Shown: one piece after another, positions 51,010 to 59,307 of the stretch
Position numbering within the stretch: position 1 is the first letter of the stretch
Layout: every line of letters begins with the position of its first letter
Assembly (NCBI RefSeq): GCF_033436665.1
Contig: NZ_JAWQFO010000007.1
Coordinates: forward strand, 124,001 to 188,000
Source of the DNA: JAWQFO01 sp033436665
GTDB taxonomy: Bacteria > Pseudomonadota > Alphaproteobacteria > Rhodobacterales > Rhodobacteraceae
Direction of reading: 5' to 3'
Length of the DNA stretch: 64,000 bases
Translations under genes and position numbers: made by a program
Notes under the pieces: generated by a model
Databases searched by the model: none
Told to the model about the DNA's origin: nothing
What the model saw: only the letters and a program-made list of their open reading frames with translations

Positions 51010-51939
51010 ATGACACTCGACCGCCCGCTGTTCGGCATCGTCCTGATGCTTGGCTTCTGCATCCTCGCGCCGATGGGCGATGCTGTCGCCAAGATTCTGG
51101 GCGAGACCGTTCCGGTGGGTCAGATGGTCTGGGTGCGGTTCGCGGTTCAGGCCCTTGTGCTTGCGCCGATGGTCTGGATGACCGGGCGCGCTTGGCGGAT
51201 GCGCGGCCGTGTCCTGTGGCTCACTGTACTGCGCACGATCCTTCATATCATGGGCATCGGGATGATGGTGACGGCGCTTCAGTACCTGCCGCTGGCCGAT
51301 GCTGTCGCGATCGCCTTCGTGATGCCCTTCATCATGCTTGTCCTCGGACATTTCGTCTTGGGTGAAACTGTCGGTACGCGCAGGATCGCGGCCAGTGCGG
51401 TCGGTTTTCTCGGCACGATGCTCGTGGTCCAGCCGAGCTTTGCCGAGGTCGGCTGGCCGGCACTGCTGCCGCTTGGTGTCGCCGTCAACTTTGCCTTCTT
51501 CATGCTGGTGACGCGACAGATCGCGAAGGAGACCGACCCGATCGGTCTCCAGGCCGTGTCGGGCGGGATCGCGCTGGTGATCATGACGCCCGTGCTGCTT
51601 GTTGGGCAGGACAGCGGTGTCGCCGCGCTGGACCTGGTGGCGGGCACGCGCCGGGACTGGGTGCTGATGATGACGATCGGGGTCATTGGAACGCTTGCGC
51701 ATCTGCTGATGACCTGGTCGCTGCGCTACGCCCCCTCGGCCACGCTGGCACCGATGCAGTACCTCGAGATTCCGGTCGCCACCATCATCGGACTGGTCGT
51801 TTTCGGCGACCTTCCGAACCCGGTCGCGGGTCTCGGCATCCTGATCACGATCGGGGCGGGCCTCTACGTGGTTCTTCGCGAGCGGGCCACCGCGCGTGCG
51901 CTGGCAGTTCCAGGAGTGACCGCGCAACCGGTGCAATGA
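51010..51939 (+). CDS. DMT superfamily (EamA) transporter
   Basis: A 309-residue membrane protein with ten predicted helices in two EamA repeats (CILAPMGDAVAKILGETVPV and VRFAVQALVLAPMVW early, SATLAPMQYLEIPVATIIGL late). It is the third DMT carrier in the window and its substrate is unknown. The last 32 codons overlap the convergent thiN gene. The final helix GLGILITIGAGLYVVLRERA lies within the overlap and is required for the fold, so truncation is unlikely. Confidence 0.88.
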   Translation: MTLDRPLFGIVLMLGFCILAPMGDAVAKILGETVPVGQMVWVRFAVQALVLAPMVWMTGRAWRMRGRVLWLTVLRTILHIMGIGMMVTALQYLPLADAVAIAFVMPFIMLVLGHFVLGETVGTRRIAASAVGFLGTMLVVQPSFAEVGWPALLPLGVAVNFAFFMLVTRQIAKETDPIGLQAVSGGIALVIMTPVLLVGQDSGVAALDLVAGTRRDWVLMMTIGVIGTLAHLLMTWSLRYAPSATLAPMQYLEIPVATIIGLVVFGDLPNPVAGLGILITIGAGLYVVLRERATARALAVPGVTAQPVQ

Positions 51940-52564
51940 GATCGCGCGGCAGCAGGCAGATCATCCCCGGCCCGTCCATCTCGATCCGCACGGGACCGAG
52001 TGCGCGGTTGGAGGTGCCGACCCGATACCCCGGCGCAAAGTCGAGCCCTTCGATCGGCCATTCCAGCCCCGCCGACCGCCCCGTGACCGGCTGCAGCGGA
52101 AACAGCGAGACGACGTCGCCGACCCGTGTCGGCAGGTCCAGCGCCGGCGGGCACACGAAGGCGATCTCGAGCGCGCCGAGCAGCAGGCAGGCGCGGTCCG
52201 CGCGGCGTACCATGGTGTTGAGGACCGAGAGCTGGTGATCCATGCGCAGCCCGGTGAAACCCGCCGCGATCACCAGCGGTGCCGCGACGCTGCGCAGCGC
52301 CTTGTCAAAGTCGGTGCTGTCCTGTTCGGCGATCCGGTGAATGCGGTCGGGCGGAACCCGCGCAAGGGCTTCGGGCCGCACCGAGTCCATGTCTCCGATC
52401 ACGGCCGCGAGATCGATGCCCGCCTCGAGCGCCGGCTCGGCCCCACCGTCTGCCGCAATGCAGAGCGGGGCGAGACCAAGAGCCAGCGCCAGGTCGCCCT
52501 CGCCCAGGTCCCCTCCGCCCAGCAAGGTGACCGGAGATGGGCTCGATAACCTCTTTGTTTTCAT
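51845..52564 (-). CDS. thiN: Thiamine pyrophosphokinase
   Basis: A 239-residue enzyme that pyrophosphorylates thiamine to the coenzyme. APLCIAADGGAEPALEAGID near 32, LAAVIGDMDSVRP near 55 and EQDSTDFDKALRSV near 79 are the catalytic Asp and substrate motifs. GLRMDHQLSVLNTM follows. The C-terminal 30 residues (ELPAHARWPAREEPRRGPPR) are unusual, basic and proline-rich, and lie on the strand opposite the 3' end of the DMT gene. The stop could be real or the conserved fold may end earlier. Confidence 0.87.
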   Translation of the reverse strand: MKTKRLSSPSPVTLLGGGDLGEGDLALALGLAPLCIAADGGAEPALEAGIDLAAVIGDMDSVRPEALARVPPDRIHRIAEQDSTDFDKALRSVAAPLVIAAGFTGLRMDHQLSVLNTMVRRADRACLLLGALEIAFVCPPALDLPTRVGDVVSLFPLQPVTGRSAGLEWPIEGLDFAPGYRVGTSNRALGPVRIEMDGPGMICLLPRDLIAPVARSLLELPAHARWPAREEPRRGPPRS

Positions 52565-52704
52565 TGGATATTAATGCCCTTTCTGCAGCACGGCCACAAT
52601 GCTGCCACGAAATGATACGTATATGTGCACAGAATCGGGCCGGTTTGGCCCCGTCCCCGATGGTAAACAGTTTGTTGAATAAATCGCAGAGGACGCATAC
52701 TCCG

Positions 52705-55173
52705 ATGATGAGCAACAACAAGATCCTGACCGTTTCCTACGGGACTTTCTCCTGCACGCTCGAAGGCTTCGACGATTCGTTCGGGACCATGAAGGCGATC
52801 GCGGAGTATTTCAGGGATCTGGCCGCGGACGACCGCTATTTCGGCGCAGAACCGCCGCAGCCCGATGCCGACATGCTCGCCCGGATCGCGCAACGCGAGA
52901 TCTCGCGCCGGGTCGAGGCGCGCGAACAGGATGGCCGGATCATGCTGCGCGCCGAGGAAGCCCGCGAAGAAGCCGCGCGCCCGGGCCCGGTTCGGGAACC
53001 GGTCTCGGAGCCGGTTCAAGTCACGGTGCCGGAAACACCAGTGCGGGCGGCGCCCGGCCCCTCGGCCGCGGCGCTGGTTGCCGCTGCCGCCCCGGCCGCG
53101 ACCGAGGTGATGCCGACCGGTCCGGACCTCGAGACGCCAGCTCCGTCGTCCGAAATCGTTGCCGAGGTCATGCCGGCCGCCGAGGTCGAAGCGCATCGGC
53201 CCGAGCCCGAGATCGAAGACCCGGCAGAGCCCGAAGTCGAGACCTACGAAGCTGATGAAGCCGCATCCGAGGTCGACGTGGCGGACGAGAACGACCAAGA
53301 TGACGCGATTGTCGACGCCATCTCTATCGGGGTCGCCGAGGATCACGCGGTCGAAGATTTGCCCGTGACCGACGATGTCGTCGCGACCGAGGACGAGGGC
53401 TTTGCCGCGGCAGAGGGGATGGACGTCCCCGCCTATGTCGCGGACGAACCCGTCGAACACGACTTCGCCACCGACGAAGCCGAAGCAGAGACCGCCGCGA
53501 ATGTCTCCACCCCTGACGGGGTCGAGGAGACAGCCGAGCCGGAAACACTGGCGGACTTCGACGGCGAGGATGCGGTCGCTGTGGACCCCGCCCCGGCGGC
53601 AGCGCCGCAACGCGAGGGAATCGCCGCCAAGCTCCAGCGCATCCGCGACGTCGTCATGAAGCGCCATGACGCTGTCGAGACGCCGGCGTCCCGCGAGGAC
53701 GACACTGTGCAGGACGACCTCGACGCGGCCCCTGCTGGCGCGATCGCGGACGCCAACGACACGCTGACCGCAGCCGCGCGCGACATCGAGGATGCGCTGA
53801 ACGCGGACGACGAACTTGACGCGATGCTGATGTCGGGCACAGCCGAAGATGCGGAGGTCTTCAGAGCGGAGGACATGGCCGAAGCGGACTCGTCGGAAAC
53901 CGACGTGGCGGAGATTTCGGATGACACGGACGCGCCGCATGCGGCGGCGGTCTCCGCCCTGTCGCTCGATGCCGAGGTCTACGAGGAGGACTACGACGAC
54001 GGCATGGACCTCACGGCCATCCGCAGCCAGCTCAACGACGCGATGGGCGTGACGCCCGGAGCCTCCGACAATGTCTTTGCCGAACCGGAGACGCTCGAGC
54101 ACGGCTCGACGGATCACGCGATGGGCGAGGACAGCATCGTCGCCGACGTCGCCGAGGACGACTGGGCCGAACCGGGCGAGGCCGTCGCCATCGGCTACGA
54201 CCAGGACGACGAGGACAGCTTCGACGACGCCGATTTCGAGGATGATTTCGATGACGAAGTCGCCGACGAGCCCCTGATCCTCGAAGCGCGCATTGTCGAG
54301 CCGCAAATGGATGACGGGGCTGACGTGGCCGAGACCGAAAGCCTCGAGGCCGAGGCCTCCGAGTCGGAGATCGAGGATGTCGTTCTCGACGATGCGGAAG
54401 TCTCCGGATCGACTCTGACGCCCGAAGAAGAGGAGGCGCTGCGGCGCGAACTCGCGGATGTCGAGGCCGAAGACGACATGGTCGCCGAAGCAGCACCTCG
54501 GTCGCGCCACCAGCGCCACGCCGACGACGAGGACGTCACGCGCCTCATGGCCGAGGCCGAAGAAAAGATGGGCGACCCCGAAACCAGCGATCGCCGCCAG
54601 GCCTTCTCGCATCTGCGCGCCGCCGTGGCCGCCAAGAAGGCCGATGAGGCGCTCGGAACCGAGGAGCCCGAGACCGAGGACCAGAGCGCCTACCGCAACG
54701 ACCTTGCCGAAGCGGTGAAGCCGCGTCGTCCGGTCCGCAGCGAGGAGCGCTCAGAGTCGCGCCCGGCACCGCTCAAACTGGTCGCAGAGCAACGAATCGA
54801 CGCCGAGGCGCCGCGTCCGGCGGGCCCCGTGCAGCCACGCCGCGTCGCCAGCCTCGCCGCGGAGGACAGCGCTGACGAGAGCGGCGAGGGCTTCGCCGAG
54901 TTCGCCGAGGCGAAAGGGGCCGTGGAACTGCCCGAAGTTCTCGAGGCGGCCGCGGCCTACCTCTCCTTCGTGGAAGGCCGCGACGACTTCTCGCGCCAGC
55001 AGCTCATGCAGCGACTGCGCCAGGTCAAGGCCGGCGACGCGTTCAGCCGCGAGGACAGCCTTCGCTCTTTCGGGCAGCTGATCCGCTCCGGCAAGATCGA
55101 GAAAATTCGCGGCGGCCGCTTCTCGGCTTCCGAGCGCATCGGCTTCAAGCCCGATCACCGCGCCGCCGGCTGA
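52705..55173 (+). CDS. Large acidic protein with conserved N- and C-terminal modules, function unknown
   Basis: An 822-residue protein that I cannot assign. Residues about 1-75 are a compact conserved module: KILTVSYGTFSCTLEGFDDS then FGTMKAIAEYFRDLAADDRY. Residues about 90-600 are overwhelmingly Asp, Glu and Ala with few hydrophobics, so largely disordered and strongly negative. A conserved helical segment (EDVTRLMAEAEEKMGDPETS then DRRQAFSHLRAAVAAKKA) lies near 610-650. Residues about 740-822 form a small domain: ELPEVLEAAAAYLSFVEGRD, SRQQLMQRLRQVKAG, LIRSGKIEKIRGGRFSASER. There is no signal peptide or membrane span. ATG 52705 or 52708 follows CAGAGGA. Confidence 0.85.
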   Translation: MMSNNKILTVSYGTFSCTLEGFDDSFGTMKAIAEYFRDLAADDRYFGAEPPQPDADMLARIAQREISRRVEAREQDGRIMLRAEEAREEAARPGPVREPVSEPVQVTVPETPVRAAPGPSAAALVAAAAPAATEVMPTGPDLETPAPSSEIVAEVMPAAEVEAHRPEPEIEDPAEPEVETYEADEAASEVDVADENDQDDAIVDAISIGVAEDHAVEDLPVTDDVVATEDEGFAAAEGMDVPAYVADEPVEHDFATDEAEAETAANVSTPDGVEETAEPETLADFDGEDAVAVDPAPAAAPQREGIAAKLQRIRDVVMKRHDAVETPASREDDTVQDDLDAAPAGAIADANDTLTAAARDIEDALNADDELDAMLMSGTAEDAEVFRAEDMAEADSSETDVAEISDDTDAPHAAAVSALSLDAEVYEEDYDDGMDLTAIRSQLNDAMGVTPGASDNVFAEPETLEHGSTDHAMGEDSIVADVAEDDWAEPGEAVAIGYDQDDEDSFDDADFEDDFDDEVADEPLILEARIVEPQMDDGADVAETESLEAEASESEIEDVVLDDAEVSGSTLTPEEEEALRRELADVEAEDDMVAEAAPRSRHQRHADDEDVTRLMAEAEEKMGDPETSDRRQAFSHLRAAVAAKKADEALGTEEPETEDQSAYRNDLAEAVKPRRPVRSEERSESRPAPLKLVAEQRIDAEAPRPAGPVQPRRVASLAAEDSADESGEGFAEFAEAKGAVELPEVLEAAAAYLSFVEGRDDFSRQQLMQRLRQVKAGDAFSREDSLRSFGQLIRSGKIEKIRGGRFSASERIGFKPDHRAAG

Positions 55174-55307
55174 CAACCGGTCGCCATTTGCATTCGGACG
55201 GCGAGCCCCGGCCCGCCGCTTTCATTTTCATGCGGCGGCAGCCCGCTTTGGCCGTCGCTGCCGCCGGACGCCGAGCCAGGATCCAATAAGGGCGTTAAGC
55301 GCCGACG

Positions 55308-55547
55308 TCAGTCCTGCGACGCGTCGTCCCGCTCGTCCTCGGGCTCGGCCTGGCCAATCCCCCGAAAGACGAACCGCAGCGGCAAGGCCCATAGGATGCC
55401 GAGACCGACGTAGACCAGCAGTTCGACGAACAGCGACGGGCGGTCCAGCGCGTTCACCACGCTCACGCAGACGACGATATAGGCCGGCAAACCTAGCAGC
55501 AGGATGACCAGTGCCCAGCGGCGACGCGCTTTCCAGCTCAGCGCCAT
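55308..55547 (-). CDS. DUF2842 small membrane protein
   Basis: A 79-residue protein with two membrane helices (WALVILLLGLPAYIVVCVSV and LFVELLVYVGLGILWALPLR) and a conserved PLRFVFRG between helix 2 and an acidic tail. This is the DUF2842 family of alphaproteobacteria, of unknown function. It lies four bases beyond the purA stop in the same direction, so it is co-transcribed with purA. Confidence 0.9.
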   Translation of the reverse strand: MALSWKARRRWALVILLLGLPAYIVVCVSVVNALDRPSLFVELLVYVGLGILWALPLRFVFRGIGQAEPEDERDDASQD

Positions 55548-55551
55548 CGCC

Positions 55552-56844
55552 TCAGTCCTGGAACGGATCTGTGACGAGAATGGTGTCGTCGCGTTCCGGC
55601 GAGGTCGACAGCAGGGCCACCGGGCAGTCGATCAGTTCCTCGACGCGGCGCACGTATTTGATCGCGTTGGCCGGCAGGTCGGCCCAGCTGCGCGCACCCT
55701 CGGTGCTTTCCGACCAGCCCGGCATCTCCTCGTAGATCGGCGTGCACCGCGCCTGGTGATCGGCCGCGGTGGGCAGATGGTCGATGCGCTGCCCGTCAAG
55801 CTCGTAACCGACACAGATCTTCAACGTCTCGAAACCGTCGAGCACATCGAGCTTGGTCAGCGCGATGCCGTTGACGCCCGAGGTCGCGCAGGTCTGGCGC
55901 ACCAGCACCGCGTCGAACCAGCCGCAGCGGCGCTTGCGCCCCGTCACGGTGCCGAACTCGTGCCCGCGTTCGCCCAGACGCTGGCCGTCGGTATCCTCGA
56001 GCTCGGCCGGAAACGGACCCTCTCCCACGCGGGTGGTATAGGCCTTGACGATGCCGAGCACGAAATCGATCGCCCCGGGTCCAAGACCGCTGCCGGTCGC
56101 TGCCTGCCCGGCGATCACGTTCGAAGAGGTCACGAAGGGATAGGTGCCGAAATCGATGTCGAGCAGTGCACCCTGCGCGCCCTCGAAAAGAATGCGCCGC
56201 CCGGCCCGGCGCTTTTCGTTCAGCACCTTCCAGACCGGCGCCGCGTATTCGAGAACCACCGGCGCGATCTCGAGAAGCTGCGCCACTAGCGCGTCGCGAT
56301 CGACCGGATCAAGCCCGAGCCCGCGCCGCAGCGCGTCATGGTGCACCAGCGCGCGGTCGACCCGTAGCTCGAGCGTCGCACGATCGGCAAGATCCGCCAC
56401 CCGCACCGAGCGACGGCCGACCTTGTCCTCGTAGGCCGGCCCGATGCCACGGCCGGTGGTGCCGATCTTGGCGACCGAGGCCTGCTGCTCGCGCGCCCGG
56501 TCGAGCTCGCCGTGGATCGGCAGGATCAGCGGCGTGTTCTCGGCGATCATCAGCGTCTCGGGCGTGATCGAAACACCCTGCGCACGCAGCCCCTCGATCT
56601 CCTGTTTCAGATGCCAGGGATCGAGCACCACGCCGTTGCCGATCACGCTCAGCTTGCCGGGCCGCACGATGCCCGAAGGCAGCAGGCTCAGCTTGTAGAC
56701 CTCGCCGTCGATGACCAGCGTATGGCCCGCGTTGTGCCCGCCCTGGAAGCGCGCGATGACGTCGGCTCGCTCGCTTAGCCAGTCGACGATCTTGCCCTTT
56801 CCCTCATCGCCCCACTGGGCGCCGACGACGACAACATTGGCCAT
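55552..56844 (-). CDS. purA: Adenylosuccinate synthetase
   Basis: A 430-residue GTP-dependent enzyme that condenses IMP with aspartate, the first step towards AMP. The N-terminal phosphate loop and catalytic Asp are in VVVGAQWGDEGKGKIVDWLS, followed by RFQGGHNAGHTLVID. TTGRGIGPAYEDKVGRR near 130 and the Asp-binding SNVIAGQAATGSGLGP near 240 are typical. The length is normal. DUF2842 follows closely. A copy of the dispersed repeat lies upstream of the start, about 100 bases away. Confidence 0.97.
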   Translation of the reverse strand: MANVVVVGAQWGDEGKGKIVDWLSERADVIARFQGGHNAGHTLVIDGEVYKLSLLPSGIVRPGKLSVIGNGVVLDPWHLKQEIEGLRAQGVSITPETLMIAENTPLILPIHGELDRAREQQASVAKIGTTGRGIGPAYEDKVGRRSVRVADLADRATLELRVDRALVHHDALRRGLGLDPVDRDALVAQLLEIAPVVLEYAAPVWKVLNEKRRAGRRILFEGAQGALLDIDFGTYPFVTSSNVIAGQAATGSGLGPGAIDFVLGIVKAYTTRVGEGPFPAELEDTDGQRLGERGHEFGTVTGRKRRCGWFDAVLVRQTCATSGVNGIALTKLDVLDGFETLKICVGYELDGQRIDHLPTAADHQARCTPIYEEMPGWSESTEGARSWADLPANAIKYVRRVEELIDCPVALLSTSPERDDTILVTDPFQD

Positions 56845-56941
56845 GACAAGTCTTTCCGATGCGGTTGAAACCCGCGCCCGTATACCGATCCCGCCGAGGC
56901 GGCGAAACCGAAAACTTGGCGCGCCGCCCAGCCGCGCCCCG

Positions 56942-56976
56942 CCCTCTCTGGTTCGAAAATATCCCCGCCGGAGGCA
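56942..56976 (+). repeat. Dispersed repeat, family 1, copy A (short form)
   Basis: A 35-base element beginning CCCTCTCTGGTTCG and ending CCGCCGGAGGCA, matching copy B (21614-21648) with three mismatches. It lies in the 180-base gap between the purA start and the end of the nitrile hydratase accessory gene. Confidence 0.8.
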
Positions 56977-57024
56977 TGAAGTTCTTCTGTCCCTCCGCCG
57001 CGGCCGTCGCCAGTCCGCGACGGG

Positions 57025-57339
57025 TCAGCCCTGGAGCCGTACCGGCGCGCCGTGGGGCGTACGCAGATAGGCGGATCGCCAGCCTTCCTTCAGTTTCGCC
57101 AGCCGCGCCGCATCGGCGATACCCTGTCCGCCGAGTAGTCCCTCGAGGGTCTCGAGCCAGGCGAGAAAGTAGTCGTCACCACCGTTAAGTTCACGTGCCA
57201 TCCCATGCCGCGCGAGCGTCACGCCGAAGCGCTCGGCCCAGTCCGCCCATGTGAACAGACCGCTTTCGTTCAAGTGGACCGTCAGAGCGAAGAGCTGCGC
57301 GTGCCACGGTTCCTCGAAGGCGGGCTCGGGGCGGGTCAC
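57025..57339 (-). CDS. Nitrile hydratase accessory protein
   Basis: A 104-residue protein of the nitrile hydratase activator/accessory family, resembling the N-terminal helical part of the beta subunit (FEEPWHAQLFALTVHLNESG then LFTWADWAERFG, and YFLAWLETLEGLLGGQG). It probably delivers cobalt or helps activate the alpha subunit through subunit exchange. It starts at GTG 57339, which overlaps the beta-subunit TGA as GTGA, making it the third gene of the operon. Confidence 0.88.
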   Translation of the reverse strand: MTRPEPAFEEPWHAQLFALTVHLNESGLFTWADWAERFGVTLARHGMARELNGGDDYFLAWLETLEGLLGGQGIADAARLAKLKEGWRSAYLRTPHGAPVRLQG

Positions 57340-58010
57340 TCCACGCGCTCCAGGTAGCTTTCCCATAGGTCCAGCACCACCTCGTCCCGCGGATCCTCCG
57401 GGTGCGCCCAGAGTTGCGCCGCCGGGAAGGCCACCGCGTAGACCGGTTGCGGCGCCTCGCCGAGCCCGTGGCCGTTGCTGTCCGGCAACACGTGGCAACC
57501 ATGACACCGCAGGATGCGCCCCTCGGCCCCGGCGGCGTAACCGGGCAGCCGGGTGTGGCCGCCCGAGACCAGCCTGTTCCCGGCTATCCTTCGGGTCCGG
57601 ACCGCATCACCTGGCACGAAAGCGGGCGCGCCGTCGCAAGGCCGATCGACAGGGCCGCCTCGCGCCAGCGTCTCGGCAACCCGATCCGCCGCAAGCGCCC
57701 GCGTGCCCAGCGCGCTCTTTTGCGGCGCTGCGCCGGAAAGCTCCTCGGCCGTTATCACACCGGTCTCGACAAGCAGGTCCGACAGCCCGGCGAGCCATTT
57801 CTCGTAGTAGGAGAACCGCGCGTAATCGGCGGGCGCGAGGCTTTCGCGCGACCGCCGCGACATGTCGATGCTCCACTGGCCCAGCGCCCCGGCAGCCAGC
57901 GTCAGCGCAAGGGCCCGCGGGTGCCAGTCGGCGTGAAACCGGACCTCTTCCGGCTCGGGCCGGACCGGACCGTCACCGAACCGTCCGCCCATGTCATGCA
58001 CCCGACTCAT
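57336..58010 (-). CDS. nthB: Nitrile hydratase subunit beta
   Basis: A 224-residue subunit. SRVHDMGGRFGDGPVRPEPE at the start is the family signature, followed by FHADWHPRALALTLAAGALG. The C-terminal SH3-like barrel includes PGDAVRTRRIAGNRLVSGGH and VYAVAFPAAQLWAHPEDPRD with the usual end WESYLERVE. It forms the alpha-beta pair that lines the active site. Its ATG overlaps the alpha-subunit stop as ATGA, and its TGA overlaps the accessory gene start. Confidence 0.93.
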   Translation of the reverse strand: MSRVHDMGGRFGDGPVRPEPEEVRFHADWHPRALALTLAAGALGQWSIDMSRRSRESLAPADYARFSYYEKWLAGLSDLLVETGVITAEELSGAAPQKSALGTRALAADRVAETLARGGPVDRPCDGAPAFVPGDAVRTRRIAGNRLVSGGHTRLPGYAAGAEGRILRCHGCHVLPDSNGHGLGEAPQPVYAVAFPAAQLWAHPEDPRDEVVLDLWESYLERVE

Positions 58011-58624
58011 GGCGCGCTCGCCAGGCCGCAGCCGATCATGCTGTCGCGGGTGACGAGCGCCGCAAGCGCGGCCTCGTCCATGCCTTCGGTGTCTTCCGGG
58101 CGACGCGGGATCACCAGGTACCGCACCTCCGCGGTCGAATCCCAGACCCGCACTGCGATATCGGGGTCGAGCGTCACCCCGAACTCGGCCAGCACCCTGC
58201 GCGGCTCGCGCACGGCACGGGCGCGATACGCGTCCGACTTGTACCAGCCCGGCGGGATGCCCAGCAGCGGCCACGGGTAGCAGCTGCACAGCGTGCAGAC
58301 GACCATGTTATGCACATCCGGCGTGTTCTCGACCGCGACCATGTGCTCACCCTGCCGGCCGTAATAGCCCAATGCCGAAACCGCCGCGGTCGCATCCTTC
58401 AGAAGGGCTGCGCGGAACTCCGGATCGCTCCAGGCCTTTGCCACGACATGGGCGCCGTTGCGCGGCCCGATGCGGTTCTCGTAGGTGTCGATGATCGCGT
58501 CGAGCGCTGCAGGATCGACCAGCCCCTTGCTCACCAGCAGGGTCTCGAGCGCCTTGACCCGCAGCGCCGGGTCGGAGGGCAGCAGGCTGTGCGGATGCTC
58601 GGGGTCGGAATGGTCGTGTGGCAT
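58007..58624 (-). CDS. nthA: Nitrile hydratase subunit alpha, cobalt type
   Basis: A 205-residue subunit that hydrates nitriles to amides at a non-corrin metal. The metal claw CTLCSC is at residues 110-115 (Cys110, Cys113 and Cys115), and Thr in the second position is the cobalt-type form. VVAKAWSDPEFRAALLKDAT and DSTAEVRYLVIPRRPEDTEG are other conserved parts. Two of these Cys should be oxidised after cobalt insertion. It leads the operon and is divergent from secG with 120 bases between starts. Confidence 0.94.
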   Translation of the reverse strand: MPHDHSDPEHPHSLLPSDPALRVKALETLLVSKGLVDPAALDAIIDTYENRIGPRNGAHVVAKAWSDPEFRAALLKDATAAVSALGYYGRQGEHMVAVENTPDVHNMVVCTLCSCYPWPLLGIPPGWYKSDAYRARAVREPRRVLAEFGVTLDPDIAVRVWDSTAEVRYLVIPRRPEDTEGMDEAALAALVTRDSMIGCGLASAP

Positions 58625-58744
58625 GGCGGCAGTCTGGAGCGGCGACGCGGCGTTTGTCCAGCGCCGATGCCGCAACCGCCCTTGCCCCTTCCGGCAATCT
58701 TGCATAGATACCGCCAAACGCCGAAAACCAGCCCGCAGGTTTCC

Positions 58745-59110
58745 ATGGAAAACGTCGTCCTCATCGTCCACCTCATCCTCGCGCTGAGCCTGATCGCCGT
58801 GGTGCTGCTGCAGCGCTCCGAAGGCGGCGGTCTGGGCATGGGCGGCGGTGGCGGCGGCGCCGTATCGGGACGTGCAGCAGCGACGGCACTCGGCAAGCTG
58901 ACATGGCTGCTGGCGATCGCCTTCATCTGCACCTCGATCACCCTGACCATCTTCGCCGCCGAGAACGCGGCGGGCACCTCGGTCATCGACCGACTGGGCA
59001 CCGCGCCTGCCTCGGACGACGAGACCCTGACGCCGAGCCTGCCGTCGGACGACAGTCTGCTGCCGCCCGGTCCCGAGGGCAGCGAGCCACTGGTGCCGTC
59101 CGCCGACTGA
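58745..59110 (+). CDS. secG: Preprotein translocase subunit SecG
   Basis: A 121-residue membrane protein of the SecYEG channel. Two helices, ENVVLIVHLILALSLIAVVL and LTWLLAIAFICTSITLTIFA, flank the conserved glycine loop QRSEGGGLGMGGGGG. The C-terminal 45 residues are an acidic, proline-rich tail. ATG at 58745 is set by the conserved start; longer frames upstream run into the nitrile hydratase promoter. pyrG follows on the same strand after 197 bases. Confidence 0.93.
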   Translation: MENVVLIVHLILALSLIAVVLLQRSEGGGLGMGGGGGGAVSGRAAATALGKLTWLLAIAFICTSITLTIFAAENAAGTSVIDRLGTAPASDDETLTPSLPSDDSLLPPGPEGSEPLVPSAD

Positions 59111-59178
59111 CGACCGACCCGCGCAATACAAGACCTTGAGGGCACGGCGTTCTGCCCCGCAGCATGTTGCGGCACGCC

Positions 59179-59208
59179 TTGCCTTCGTATTTCGAATCCT
59201 GCTATGAT
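59179..59208 (+). promoter_or_regulatory. Candidate pyrG promoter
   Basis: TTGCCT (59179-59184) and TATGAT (59203-59208) are 18 bases apart, a good sigma-70 match. Transcription would begin about 95 bases before the pyrG ATG and pass through the hairpin at 59237-59258. Confidence 0.6.
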
Positions 59209-59236
59209 TAAGTCCCGTGGTGCTGCGGAAACTCGC

Positions 59237-59258
59237 AGCCGGATCGCGCGGCTTTTTT
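59237..59258 (+). terminator. Terminator-like hairpin in the pyrG leader (possible attenuator)
   Basis: AGCCG (59237-59241) pairs with CGGCT (59249-59253) over a seven-base loop and is followed by a run of six T (59253-59258). It lies about 28 bases after the proposed start site and 50 bases before the pyrG ATG. The stem is short, so it may be a weak or conditional terminator. Confidence 0.5.
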
Positions 59259-59307
59259 CAAGGCGCAAACCTGAAACCGCAACGATACACGGGGGATACC
59301 GACCGCC

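Noticed and set aside
52561..54612. A 683-codon minus-strand frame opposite the acidic protein
   Set aside because: The acidic frame has a ribosome site and conserved-looking modules; the opposite frame is the complementary Arg/Val/Leu-rich shadow.
59191..59200. TTCGAATC as a possible tRNA T-loop before pyrG
   Set aside because: No acceptor, D or anticodon stems can be built around it.
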